Shown here: positions 1 to 7,885 of the stretch, piece after piece
Layout of the letters: the number at the start of each line of letters is the position of its first letter
Numbering within the stretch: the first letter of the stretch is position 1
NCBI GenBank assembly: GCA_036565725.1
Contig: DATCXQ010000473.1
Coordinates: 1 to 9,003, forward strand
Reading direction: 5' to 3'
Source of the DNA: JAJVID01 sp036565725
Lineage (GTDB): Bacteria; Acidobacteriota; Blastocatellia; RBC074
DNA length: 9,003 nt
The notes under the pieces: model-generated
Database searches by the model: none
What the model saw: the letters and a program-made list of their open reading frames with translations, nothing else
Told to the model about the DNA's origin: nothing
Translations under genes and position numbers: made by a program

Positions 1-2435
1 CGAACGAGGAGTTGCAGAGCATCAACGAAGAGTTGGAGACCTCGAAAGAAGAGCTGGAATCTTCCAACGAAGAATTGATCACGCTCAACGAGGAATTGAA
101 CAACCGGAACGCGGAATTGGGACGGCTCAACAGCGACCTCGCCAACCTGCTCAGCAGCGTCCAGATGCCGATCCTGATGTTGGATAGCCAACTCCGCATC
201 CGTCGCTTCACGCCGGCTGCGGAAAAGCTGCTGAACCTGATACCGACCGACGCGGGGCGCCCCATCGCCGACCTCAAGCTCAATCTCGACTGCCCCGACC
301 TGGAGCGCATGATCGCGGAGGTGATTGACACCGTCAGCGTCAGAGAAATCGAGACGCGGGACGGCGAGGGGCGATGGCACTCGCTGCGCATCCGCCCATA
401 CAGGACGCTCGAAAACAAGATCGACGGCGCGGTGGTCACGCTGGTGGACATTGACGCGCTCAAGAAGACCGAGAGGGAGATCGAAGCGGCGCGCGATTAC
501 GCCGAGGCCGTCCTGCGAACCACGCGCGATCCTCTCGTCGTGCTGCGCGCCGACCTGACAGTGGACTCGGCCAACGACGCCTTCTACAAAACATTCGAGC
601 TGGAGCCCGCCGAGATCAAGGGCCGGCTGATATACGAACTGGGCAGTCGCCAGTGGGACCTCCCCCGGCTGCGCCAATTGCTCGAAGAAGTCATCCCGCG
701 CGACAGTTTCTTCAACGACTTCGAGGTCACGCACGAGTCCCCGGGCCTCGGGCTTCGCGTCATGCTGCTCAACGCCCGCCGGCTGGACAGTCACGAAGGG
801 AGCCAGGAGCGCATCCTCCTTGGCGTCGAAGACGTGACAGCGCGCAAAGAGGCGGAGTTGGCCATGGCCCAGTTGGCCTCCATCGTCAAGTCGTCGGACG
901 ACGCCATCATCGCCATAAATCTCGACGGCGCCATCACAGCTTGGAATCAGGGCGCCGAATGGCTCTACGGTTACACCGCCCAGGAGGCCATCGGCCAGCC
1001 CATCACGATGCTGATTCCGCCGGAACTCTTCAAAGCGGAGAAAGGCATCCTGGAGAGTCTGCGGCGCGGTGAGCACGTCAAGCACTTCGAGTCCGTGCGC
1101 TTGCGCAAGGACGGAAGCGCCGTCCCTGTTTCCCTGACCGTGTCGCCTATCAAGAACGCTCAGGGCGAAATCATCGGCGCGTCAAGAATTGCGCGGGACA
1201 TCACCGACCGCATCCGCGCCGAAGAGGCGATACGCGTCGCGTACGAGCAGGAATCGGCTGCGCGCGCCGAGGCCGAACAGGCCAACCGCCTCAAGGACGA
1301 ATTCCTCGCCACGGTCTCACACGAACTGCGCTCGCCGCTCAACTCCATACTCGGATGGGCGAAAATGCTGAGCGGCAAACGGCTTGACGAAGAGGGGGTG
1401 GCTCGCGGGCTCGAAGTCATATACAAGAGCGCCCGCGCGCAGAACAAGCTCATCGGCGACCTGCTGGACGTCTCGCGTATCATCATGGGTAAGTCACGCC
1501 TTAACATGAGCCTGGTCGAACTGATCCCGGTCATCGAGGCCGCAATGGATATCGCGCGCCCGGCGGCAGACGCCAAGCAGATCAGGCTCGTCCCATCGCT
1601 CGATCCGGCGGCTGGGCCGGTGTCAGGAGACGTCGACCGCTTACAACAGATCATCTGGAACCTGCTGTCCAACGCCGTCAAGTTCACGCCCACAGGAGGA
1701 CAGGTCGAGGTCCGCCTCGAACGCCAGGGCAAGAGCGTTACGATCATTGTGAGCGACACCGGCGAGGGAATCGAGCCGGATTTTCTCCCCTACGTCTTCG
1801 ACCATTTCCGCCAGGTAGAGGGGGGCTCCGCGCGGCCCTCTGGCGGTCTCGGTCTGGGGTTGGCGATCGTCCGCCATCTGGTGGAGTTGCACGGCGGAAC
1901 AGTCAGCGCCGCGAGTCGCGGAAGGGGTCAGGGCGCGACCTTCACTGTGACGCTCCCCCTGGCGGTCTCTCGCAAAGAGACAGGCGAGGTCGCGCGCGCC
2001 CAGCCGGCCGGCGCCGGCGAAATTCCGCAACGCAGCGCCCCGTCGCCCGATCTCCTTTGTGATTTGCGTGTGCTCCTGGTGGATGACGAAGAGGACGCGC
2101 GCAACCTACTAGGCCTGATACTCACAAGTTATGAGGCCGAAGTGAGGGAATGCGCCTCCGCCGCCGATGCGCTTCGGATACTGGATGAATGGCGCCCCGA
2201 TGTGTTGGTGTCTGACATCGGAATGCCGTTCGAGGACGGCTACGGGCTGATGAGAAAGATACGGGCGCGTGAGCCGGAGCGCGGCGGACTCATCCCAGCG
2301 TTAGCGTTGACGGCTTACGCACGCTCCGAGGACGCGCGGCGAGCGCTTGAGGCCGGCTACCAGGCGCACGTCGCAAAACCGGTCGAGCCGGCCGAATTGG
2401 CGGCGGCGGTGGCAAGTCTCGTTGGGCGGGACTGA
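1..2435 (+). CDS. Hybrid sensor histidine kinase, CheB/CheR-fusion type, 5' end outside window
   Basis: This is a soluble hybrid kinase that would autophosphorylate on His and pass phosphate to its own C-terminal receiver. The frame is open to the left edge (first full codon AAC at 3-5), so the gene is truncated; 810 residues are visible. It begins with seven EELxxxN-like heptads (nt 6-152), a coiled coil typical of the linker after CheB methylesterase and CheR methyltransferase domains in CheB-CheR-PAS-kinase fusions. Those two domains are inferred to lie upstream. Next come three PAS domains (about nt 147-461, 498-851, 870-1226), each ending in a PAC-like DIDALK, DVTARK or DITDR. HisKA has motif SHELRSPLN with the acceptor His at 1320-1322. 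HATPase_c has the N box WNLLSNAVKF, G1 SDTGEGI and G2 GGLGLGL (about 1623-1961). REC (about 2058-2420) has DD, acceptor Asp at 2214-2216, the Thr of ALTAYA and the Lys of AKP, so all catalytic residues are present. No transmembrane segment is visible. It converges on the next gene with a 38-bp gap. Confidence 0.93.
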   Translation, partial: NEELQSINEELETSKEELESSNEELITLNEELNNRNAELGRLNSDLANLLSSVQMPILMLDSQLRIRRFTPAAEKLLNLIPTDAGRPIADLKLNLDCPDLERMIAEVIDTVSVREIETRDGEGRWHSLRIRPYRTLENKIDGAVVTLVDIDALKKTEREIEAARDYAEAVLRTTRDPLVVLRADLTVDSANDAFYKTFELEPAEIKGRLIYELGSRQWDLPRLRQLLEEVIPRDSFFNDFEVTHESPGLGLRVMLLNARRLDSHEGSQERILLGVEDVTARKEAELAMAQLASIVKSSDDAIIAINLDGAITAWNQGAEWLYGYTAQEAIGQPITMLIPPELFKAEKGILESLRRGEHVKHFESVRLRKDGSAVPVSLTVSPIKNAQGEIIGASRIARDITDRIRAEEAIRVAYEQESAARAEAEQANRLKDEFLATVSHELRSPLNSILGWAKMLSGKRLDEEGVARGLEVIYKSARAQNKLIGDLLDVSRIIMGKSRLNMSLVELIPVIEAAMDIARPAADAKQIRLVPSLDPAAGPVSGDVDRLQQIIWNLLSNAVKFTPTGGQVEVRLERQGKSVTIIVSDTGEGIEPDFLPYVFDHFRQVEGGSARPSGGLGLGLAIVRHLVELHGGTVSAASRGRGQGATFTVTLPLAVSRKETGEVARAQPAGAGEIPQRSAPSPDLLCDLRVLLVDDEEDARNLLGLILTSYEAEVRECASAADALRILDEWRPDVLVSDIGMPFEDGYGLMRKIRAREPERGGLIPALALTAYARSEDARRALEAGYQAHVAKPVEPAELAAAVASLVGRD
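6..152 (+). repeat. Seven-heptad coiled-coil repeat within the first kinase
   Basis: Seven consecutive 21-nt units encode EELQSIN, EELETSK, EELESSN, EELITLN, EELNNRN, AELGRLN and SDLANLL. Every unit has the same register, with Leu at position 3 and usually Asn at position 7. This is a coding repeat, not a mobile one. It forms a continuous helix that probably carries signals between upstream domains and the first PAS. The same type of heptad helix is known from CheB/CheR-PAS fusion proteins. More heptads may lie to the left of the window. Confidence 0.85.
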
Positions 2436-2473
2436 GATACCTGAGCGCGCCTATCACAATAGTCGGCGTATCG
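2436..2473. other. 38-bp convergent intergenic gap without an obvious terminator
   Basis: This gap separates the TGA of the rightward kinase from the TAA of the leftward kinase. I see no GC-rich hairpin followed by a T-run in either direction, only a weak GATAC/GTATC pairing (2436-2440 with 2468-2472). Transcription from either side may therefore run into the opposite gene unless termination is Rho-dependent. Confidence 0.5.
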
Positions 2474-5400
2474 TTACTCTTTCCGCTCGCGCTCCCAGGC
2501 GTGTCTGGTCGTTACGCTGGCGATAACAACCGCCAGTTCGGCCGGCTCGACCGGCTTGGTGACGTGCATCTGGAAACCCTCCTGGAGGGCGCGCAATCGG
2601 TCCTCGCTCCGCCCAAAAGCAGTCAGCGCGATAGCCGGAATCTGGTCCTCCGCCGCCCCACGCGCGGCTTCCAGCGCGCGCGCTTTCCTTAGCACGGTGT
2701 AGCCGTCCTCGTCCGGCATGGCGATGTCCAGAATCAGCGCGTCAGGTCGCTTGCCGCCTGGCGGGTCGGAGAGAAACGCCAACGCCTCTATCCCGGATGA
2801 CACTGCTGTCACCTGCGCTCCATACTCGCCGAGCGTCTGGATCAGCAACTCGCGGGCCTCTTCCTGATCATCTACCACAAGCACGCTCATGCCTTCGAGC
2901 GATAAATTCTGGACTATTGGGACGGCGCCTTCCGTGCGCACTTCGCGAGGCGCCACCGCGCGGGGCGGCGCCTCGATGAATTCGAACTGGCGGCGCGGCA
3001 GTGTGACGGTGAACGCCGCTCCACGCCCCTTACCTTCGCTCGCCACCTTGATTGTCCCGCCGTGCAACTCGACCAGATGTTTAACGATCGAAAGCCCCAG
3101 CCCCAATCCGCCATGACGCCGCGAACTCGACGGGTCGGCCTGTCTGAAATGGTCGAAGACGAAAGGCAGGAAGGCAGGCTCGATGCCCTTGCCGGTGTCG
3201 CTGACCGTGATGCGGACGCTATCGGCGTCTCCCTCCATCCGCAACTCGACGCGTCCGCCTTCGGGCGTGAACTTGACCGCATTCGTGAGCAGGTTCCATA
3301 CGATCTGCTGCAACCGCGTCGGGTCGCCGAGCACCTGTTCCGGCAGGGGGCCGAAATCGGCGGCTAGCATGACGCCTTTCGCCTCGGCCGCCGAGCGCGC
3401 CGTGTCGATCGCGGCTTCGACCACGGGAACGAGATCTACCGGCCCCGGCTCGATCCGCAGCTTGCCCGCGATGATACGCGCAGAATCGAGCAGGTCCTCG
3501 ACGATTTGAAGCTGCGCCTTCGCGCTGCGCTCGATGACGGCGGTGGCCTTGACGGCATCCTCACTGCCCGCCGGACAGGCGCGCAGCATCCGCGTATAGC
3601 CGAGGATGGCGTTCAATGGCGAACGCAGTTCGTGCGAGACCATCGCCAGGAATTCGTCCTTCGAGCGGTTGGCGGCTTCGGCGGTCGCGCGCGCCATCTG
3701 CTCCCGCGCCAATTGCTCGCGCTCCGCTTCGGCCTGCTTGCGCTCGGTAATATCTATGAGCGAGCCGACGTAGCCGAGAAAGTCGCCGCCGGACGAAAAT
3801 CGCGGGATGCCATGATCCAACACCCAGCGGTACTCGCCGTCAAAGCGCCGCAAACGGTACTCCATTTCAAATGGTTCCCGCGCTTCGAAAGACGTGAAAT
3901 AGGTTTCCAAGGAGCGGTCGTAATCCTCCGGATGAATACCTTCCGTCCAGCCGGCGCCCAGTTCCTCTTCCATCGCGCGTCCAGTGAAGTCGAGCCCCTG
4001 TTTGTTGAAGAAAGTGCAGAGTTTGTCCACCCCGGACACCCAGATCATGACCGGGGCCGTGTCAGCCAAAATGCGGAACTTTTCCTCGCTCGCGCGTAGC
4101 GCCTCCTCGGCTCGTTTCCGCTCGATGCCCTGAGCGATGGGCGCCGCGACAGTGGCGATAGCTTCGACCGTGTCCTCGGTCAATGGATGGCGCGCAAACA
4201 TCGCCATCACCCCGATGACCCGATCCTCAACCAGCAGCGGATAGCCTGCGAAAGAGACCAGTCCCTCCTCTCTCGCCCACGCCGGGTCGCTAATGCGCGG
4301 ATCATTAGCCACGTCGTTGGTCAAATGCGGTTGGCGCTCTTTGGCGATGAGGCCAATCTTGAGTTCTCCAACGGGGACGCGGGAATGACTGCCATCCAGG
4401 CGCCTATACATTCCGGCGCTGGCCTGTAGTTCCAGCATAGACTCCTTTGGATTCAGCGTCCAAATGCGCGCAAACGCCACATCCAGATGCCGGACCAGGG
4501 CTTCAGCGCTCTTTTGCAGCATGCTTTGCAGTGACCCCTTGTGCTCGGCCAAGGCGGCGTTCACATCGGCGCGCAGCGCCACCCTCTTCACCTGCGCCTC
4601 TTCCGCTCGCTTGCGTTCGGTGATATCCGCGAGCACCCCGATCATTCGTATCGGCGCGCCATCAGACGCCAGTTCGAAATTGCCGGCTAACTCCAACCAG
4701 CGCAGCGCGCCGTCCTTGCGATGGATACGGTAAACGGTGTGGAACGAGCGCCCGGACTTCATTCCGTCGGCGAGCGCCTGATCGAACGCAGGGGCATCGT
4801 CCGGATGCACATAGCGTTCAATTAACTGCGCCTTGCTGAGCGCGCCGTCGGCGTGGGTGTGGCCGAAAATTTCATACATCCGCTCATTTTCCCAGACGGT
4901 GCGGTCGGCCTGTACGTCCCATTCGAAAACCCCCAACTCGGCCGCCCACGATGCAAGCGACAGCCGCTCCTCCCTTTCGCGCAGCTTCTCTTCGGCCAGC
5001 TTGCGCGCGGAGATATCCTCGATGAGAGAGACAAAGTAGTCTGGCTCCCCGTCCGCATTGCGCACCAGAGAAGTGGTCAGGTTGACCCACACGACGGAGC
5101 CATCCTTGCGATAGTAGCGTTTCTCTCTCAGGTAGGTCTTAATCTCGCCTGCCAACATCCGCCGCATCACTCCCAGGTCTTGCTCCAGATCGTTCGGATG
5201 GGTGATGTCGCCGAATGTCTTCGTCATCAGTTCTTCGCAGGCGTAGCCGACAATGTCGCACAGCCGTTGATTGACCTCCAGCCAGCGGCCATCTGGAGCC
5301 ACGCGGGCGATGCCGACGGCGGCGTTATCGAAGACACCCCTGAACCGCGCCTCGCTATCGCCGGGCGCCGCGATGTTCTTCTGACCTTCGCGCAGGCTTT

Positions 5401-5542
5401 CGGTCTGGTCGTAAGGCCGCTGGCTGGGGTTCCAGAGGGTGGCTTCATTCACGTCGTGCTGGAGCTCCTCAGGCTGATTGATTGATGATTGCATGTCGTC
5501 ACGTCCAGTAGCCGGAAGTTTTTTCCCCCGGCTCCCGATCAT
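2474..5542 (-). CDS. Hybrid sensor histidine kinase, PAS-PAS-GAF-PAS-HisKA-HATPase-REC
   Basis: This is a complete 1022-residue cytoplasmic hybrid kinase with no transmembrane segment or signal peptide. Order: a polar N-terminal tail (1-60); PAS1 (about 64-185, ending EDISARK); PAS2 (about 190-313, PAC end ADITERK); GAF (about 318-475, with FAGYPLLVEDRVIGVMAMFA); PAS3 (about 482-605, PAC end IDITERK). HisKA follows with SHELRSPLN and acceptor His637 (codon 3632-3634). HATPase_c (about 735-850) has Asn750 and Asn754 in the N box, SDTGKGI, and GGLGLGL at 811-817. REC (about 885-1012) has Asp891/Asp892, acceptor Asp939 (codon 2726-2728), Thr974 and Lys996. The core is intact. The first ATG is chosen because GAGAGGTGA lies just upstream with about 6 nt between GAGG and ATG; the internal Met17 lacks a comparable site. 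The GAF shows no obvious bilin-binding Cys motif, so its ligand is unknown. It lies divergent from the next kinase and its core resembles both neighbours, suggesting paralogy. Phosphotransfer partners are not encoded in the window. Confidence 0.95.
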   Translation of the reverse strand: MIGSRGKKLPATGRDDMQSSINQPEELQHDVNEATLWNPSQRPYDQTESLREGQKNIAAPGDSEARFRGVFDNAAVGIARVAPDGRWLEVNQRLCDIVGYACEELMTKTFGDITHPNDLEQDLGVMRRMLAGEIKTYLREKRYYRKDGSVVWVNLTTSLVRNADGEPDYFVSLIEDISARKLAEEKLREREERLSLASWAAELGVFEWDVQADRTVWENERMYEIFGHTHADGALSKAQLIERYVHPDDAPAFDQALADGMKSGRSFHTVYRIHRKDGALRWLELAGNFELASDGAPIRMIGVLADITERKRAEEAQVKRVALRADVNAALAEHKGSLQSMLQKSAEALVRHLDVAFARIWTLNPKESMLELQASAGMYRRLDGSHSRVPVGELKIGLIAKERQPHLTNDVANDPRISDPAWAREEGLVSFAGYPLLVEDRVIGVMAMFARHPLTEDTVEAIATVAAPIAQGIERKRAEEALRASEEKFRILADTAPVMIWVSGVDKLCTFFNKQGLDFTGRAMEEELGAGWTEGIHPEDYDRSLETYFTSFEAREPFEMEYRLRRFDGEYRWVLDHGIPRFSSGGDFLGYVGSLIDITERKQAEAEREQLAREQMARATAEAANRSKDEFLAMVSHELRSPLNAILGYTRMLRACPAGSEDAVKATAVIERSAKAQLQIVEDLLDSARIIAGKLRIEPGPVDLVPVVEAAIDTARSAAEAKGVMLAADFGPLPEQVLGDPTRLQQIVWNLLTNAVKFTPEGGRVELRMEGDADSVRITVSDTGKGIEPAFLPFVFDHFRQADPSSSRRHGGLGLGLSIVKHLVELHGGTIKVASEGKGRGAAFTVTLPRRQFEFIEAPPRAVAPREVRTEGAVPIVQNLSLEGMSVLVVDDQEEARELLIQTLGEYGAQVTAVSSGIEALAFLSDPPGGKRPDALILDIAMPDEDGYTVLRKARALEAARGAAEDQIPAIALTAFGRSEDRLRALQEGFQMHVTKPVEPAELAVVIASVTTRHAWERERKE

Positions 5543-5545
5543 AAA

Positions 5546-5554
5546 TCACCTCTC
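5546..5554 (-). promoter_or_regulatory. Ribosome binding site of the leftward kinase
   Basis: Read on the minus strand this is GAGAGGTGA, a strong match to the anti-Shine-Dalgarno complement. The GAGG core sits 6 nt before the ATG at 5542-5540. It decides for this start over the Met 16 codons downstream. Confidence 0.75.
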
Positions 5555-5584
5555 ACCAGGATATTTGAATCTACCAAGCAGAGA

Positions 5585-5653
5585 TGACCGATCTTGCTCC
5601 TATTATCTTGGTTGACTACATATCAAGCAAATACCGGATCCGCGAGTCGGTCA
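5585..5653. repeat. Spaced inverted repeat TGACCGA ... TCGGTCA around the candidate promoter
   Basis: TGACCGA at 5585-5591 is the exact reverse complement of TCGGTCA at 5647-5653, with 55 bp between. The two half-sites bracket the candidate promoter of the leftward kinase, so they could be paired regulator sites. A 7-bp match at this distance can also occur by chance. Confidence 0.25.
5602..5630 (-). promoter_or_regulatory. Candidate sigma-70-type promoter for the leftward kinase
   Basis: On the minus strand, TTGCTT (5630-5625) is followed after exactly 17 nt by GATAAT (5607-5602). The -10 box matches TATAAT at 5 of 6 positions and the -35 at 3 of 6. It lies about 60 nt before the start codon, leaving a short leader with the ribosome binding site. 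The assignment rests on consensus matching only. Confidence 0.4.
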
Positions 5654-5676
5654 CTATCGCTGTCGCGGCTGGCGCC

Positions 5677-5694
5677 TCATAATCATGATTATGA
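5677..5694. promoter_or_regulatory. Perfect 18-bp palindrome, candidate operator upstream of the rightward kinase
   Basis: TCATAATCATGATTATGA is fully self-complementary. It lies in the divergent region, 73 bp before the ATG at 5768. It is AT-rich in an otherwise GC-rich region and has no spacer, which fits binding by a symmetric dimeric regulator better than an RNA hairpin. It contains -10-like hexamers (CATAAT, TATGAT), but I see no good -35 at the right distance. It may therefore overlap a promoter that needs an activator. The binding protein is unknown. Confidence 0.5.
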
Positions 5695-5757
5695 TATAGG
5701 GGTCAATTTGTGAGGGTTCATCCGACTGATGAGGCCGGCTGCGATTTGCGCGTCCTC

Positions 5758-5765
5758 GGAGGAGG
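5758..5765 (+). promoter_or_regulatory. Ribosome binding site that sets the start of the rightward kinase
   Basis: GGAGGAGG lies directly before the ATG at 5768, with 5 nt between the first GGAGG and the ATG. The alternative in-frame ATG at 5729 has only a weak GAGGG about 12 nt upstream, and its extra 13 residues would be translated across this site. The start at 5768 is preferred. Confidence 0.8.
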
Positions 5766-5767
5766 AT

Positions 5768-7885
5768 ATGAAAGAACAACAATACTCTGCCAGCGAAAAT
5801 ACTGAACAGCGGCAGCGGGACATGGCGCGTGAGCCTGGGCTTATTGATCAGGGCGTGACCGCCTCACGGCCGGCGACAGCTTTTAGCAGTAAAGCCGAAG
5901 AGCAATTGCGATTGTTCAAAACGGCGATTGAGCACGATAATGAATCGGTCATCATTATGACGGCGCAGCCCGACCCGCCAGGCCCAGAGATTGTTTACGT
6001 CAGCCCGGCTTTCACTAGAATGACCGGCTACGCGCCAGAAGATGTAATCGGCAAAACGCCTCATATCTTGCAGGGACCCGAAACCGATCGCTCTCTACTC
6101 CACCGATTATGTAGAGATTGCGCGACGGGCGAAGTCTTCCACGGCGAGACAATCAATTACTGCAAAGATCATTCGGAAATTCATCTCGAATGGACCGTCA
6201 GGCCGGTGCGCAATGAAACCGGCGAAGTGACGCATTTCGCCGCGGCGCAGCGCGACGTGACCGAGCGCTGGCGAGTCGAAGAGGAGTTACGTAGAAGGGA
6301 AGAAGAATTGCGCTCGTTGTTTGATCTGTCGGCCATAGGCATGGCGAAAGTCTCGTCTGAAGGCAGATACCTCCGTGTCAATCGCAAATACTGTCAGATG
6401 TTGGGTTACTCCGAGCAGGAACTGCTTAATCTCACTCTCTATGACGTGACTCATCCCGAGGACCGCGAGGCCAGCGCCGTCAAAATGAATTCTTCCTTCA
6501 CCGGCGGGCCTGAAGAATACAGCATCGAGAAGCGTTACGTGCGGAAAGACGGCGAAATCATGTGGGCGCTGGTCAACTGGACGATCGTCCGCGACGTCGA
6601 GGGCCATCCGCTGCTCTCGGTCGCCAACATTCAAGACATCACAGCGCGCAAGCAGGCGGAGGCGGAGCGCGAAGAACTGCTCATCCGCGAGCGGGCCGCG
6701 CGCGAAACGGCCGAGGCCGCGACCCGTTCCAAGGATGAATTCCTCGCCGTCGTTTCGCATGAGTTGCGCTCGCCTTTGAACGCGATACTCGGATACGCGG
6801 CTTTGTTGCGCTACGGTCGCATGGACGCCCAGGAGGTCAAACACGCGGTGGAGGTCATCGAGCGCAGCGGGAAAGCGCAGGCGCACCTGATCGATGACTT
6901 GCTCGACACGGCCCGCATCATCAGCGGCAAGCTCAGACTCGTCGTCGGCCCGGTTGACCCGGCCTCGGTGATAGAGGAGTCGGTTCAAACGATCCGTCCG
7001 GCGGCGGAGGCGAAGGGCGTCTCGCTCGGGGCCGACCTGCCCTCTGAAATTGGCCAGATTACCGGCGATCCAGCCCGGTTGCAGCAGATCGTCTGGAACC
7101 TGCTCTCCAACGCGATTAAGTTCACGCCGCAGGGAGGTCGCATCGAAGCGCGACTGGAGCGCGTGGACCCGCACATTCGCATCACCGTGAGCGATACAGG
7201 CAAAGGCATCAGTGATGATTTCATGCCTTATGTCTTTGACCGCTTCCACCAGTCCGACACGTCGAGCGTCAGAAGGCACGGCGGCCTCGGCCTCGGCCTG
7301 TCTCTCGCCAAATACCTGGTCGAGTTGCATGGCGGGACGATTGAGGCCGAGAGCGCCGGCGAAGGTCAGGGCGCCACCTTCAAAGTTACGCTCCCGGTCC
7401 GCGCCGTCGCCTCGCCGATCGGGGAAGGCGATGGCGCGCCTGCCGCGAAAAGCTCGGGGGAACTTGCGGGCGTGCGCGCGCTGGTGGTCGACGACGAGGA
7501 CGATGCGCGCGAACTCCTCAAGTCGGCGCTCGAGAATTACGGCGCGGACGTCATTGCTGTCAGCTCCGCCGCCGAAGCCTACGAGCTGATTACCGAAACT
7601 CCGCCGCCGGAGCGACCCGACGTGATGGTGGCCGACATAGGAATGCCGGAGGAAGACGGCTACAGCCTGATTCGTCGCCTGCGTGAGTGGGAAGATGCGC
7701 ACGACGCTTATACTCCGGCGGTGGCGCTTACGGCCTATGGACGAGTCGAAGACCGGGTGAGCGCCCTGAAGGCCGGCTTCCAGATGCACGTCGCCAAGCC
7801 GGTTGATCCTGACGAACTGGCCATCGTGATCCTGAGCTTCGTCAAGCCCCAGAACAGGGGCGAAAGGCCAAGAAGGCTGCAATAG
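5768..7885 (+). CDS. Hybrid sensor histidine kinase, LOV-like PAS-PAS-HisKA-HATPase-REC
   Basis: This is a complete 705-residue soluble hybrid kinase (718 if translation began at 5729, which has the weaker ribosome binding site). After a polar tail, PAS1 (about 47-167) is of LOV type, with ILQGPETD, INY and AAAQRDVTER. The photoactive Cys of the GxNCRFLQ motif is replaced: the segment reads GKTPHILQ with Pro98 at that position. A flavin or other ligand is possible but unproven. PAS2 (about 177-295) ends QDITARK and resembles PAS1 of the leftward kinase. HisKA carries SHELRSPLN with His331 (codon 6758-6760). HATPase_c (about 432-543) has Asn444 and Asn448, SDTGKGI and GGLGLGL. REC (about 569-692) has Asp575/576, acceptor Asp623 (codon 7634-7636), Thr655 and Lys677. 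All catalytic residues are intact. It is transcribed divergently from the leftward kinase across a 225-bp regulatory region. Its TAG stop falls inside the left arm of a palindromic element, so the last few residues (after about 692) may be altered from the ancestral end. Confidence 0.94.
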   Translation: MKEQQYSASENTEQRQRDMAREPGLIDQGVTASRPATAFSSKAEEQLRLFKTAIEHDNESVIIMTAQPDPPGPEIVYVSPAFTRMTGYAPEDVIGKTPHILQGPETDRSLLHRLCRDCATGEVFHGETINYCKDHSEIHLEWTVRPVRNETGEVTHFAAAQRDVTERWRVEEELRRREEELRSLFDLSAIGMAKVSSEGRYLRVNRKYCQMLGYSEQELLNLTLYDVTHPEDREASAVKMNSSFTGGPEEYSIEKRYVRKDGEIMWALVNWTIVRDVEGHPLLSVANIQDITARKQAEAEREELLIRERAARETAEAATRSKDEFLAVVSHELRSPLNAILGYAALLRYGRMDAQEVKHAVEVIERSGKAQAHLIDDLLDTARIISGKLRLVVGPVDPASVIEESVQTIRPAAEAKGVSLGADLPSEIGQITGDPARLQQIVWNLLSNAIKFTPQGGRIEARLERVDPHIRITVSDTGKGISDDFMPYVFDRFHQSDTSSVRRHGGLGLGLSLAKYLVELHGGTIEAESAGEGQGATFKVTLPVRAVASPIGEGDGAPAAKSSGELAGVRALVVDDEDDARELLKSALENYGADVIAVSSAAEAYELITETPPPERPDVMVADIGMPEEDGYSLIRRLREWEDAHDAYTPAVALTAYGRVEDRVSALKAGFQMHVAKPVDPDELAIVILSFVKPQNRGERPRRLQ

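Noticed and set aside
1160..1759. Antisense frame of 199 codons opposite the first kinase
   Set aside because: Composition is Ser/Arg-rich shadow sequence with no domain. The opposite strand encodes PAS-HisKA-HATPase.
4853..5485. Plus-strand frame of 210 codons opposite the leftward kinase
   Set aside because: It lies entirely within the PAS-coding region of the minus-strand kinase and has no recognisable motif.
5729..5767. Start of the rightward kinase at ATG 5729
   Set aside because: It has a poor ribosome binding site, whereas GGAGGAGG stands just before the ATG at 5768.
6287..7882. Long antisense open frame (531 codons) opposite the LOV-like kinase
   Set aside because: It is fully opposite a gene with intact catalytic motifs, is rich in Arg/His/Val as expected for antisense of GC-rich coding DNA, and shows no recognisable domain.
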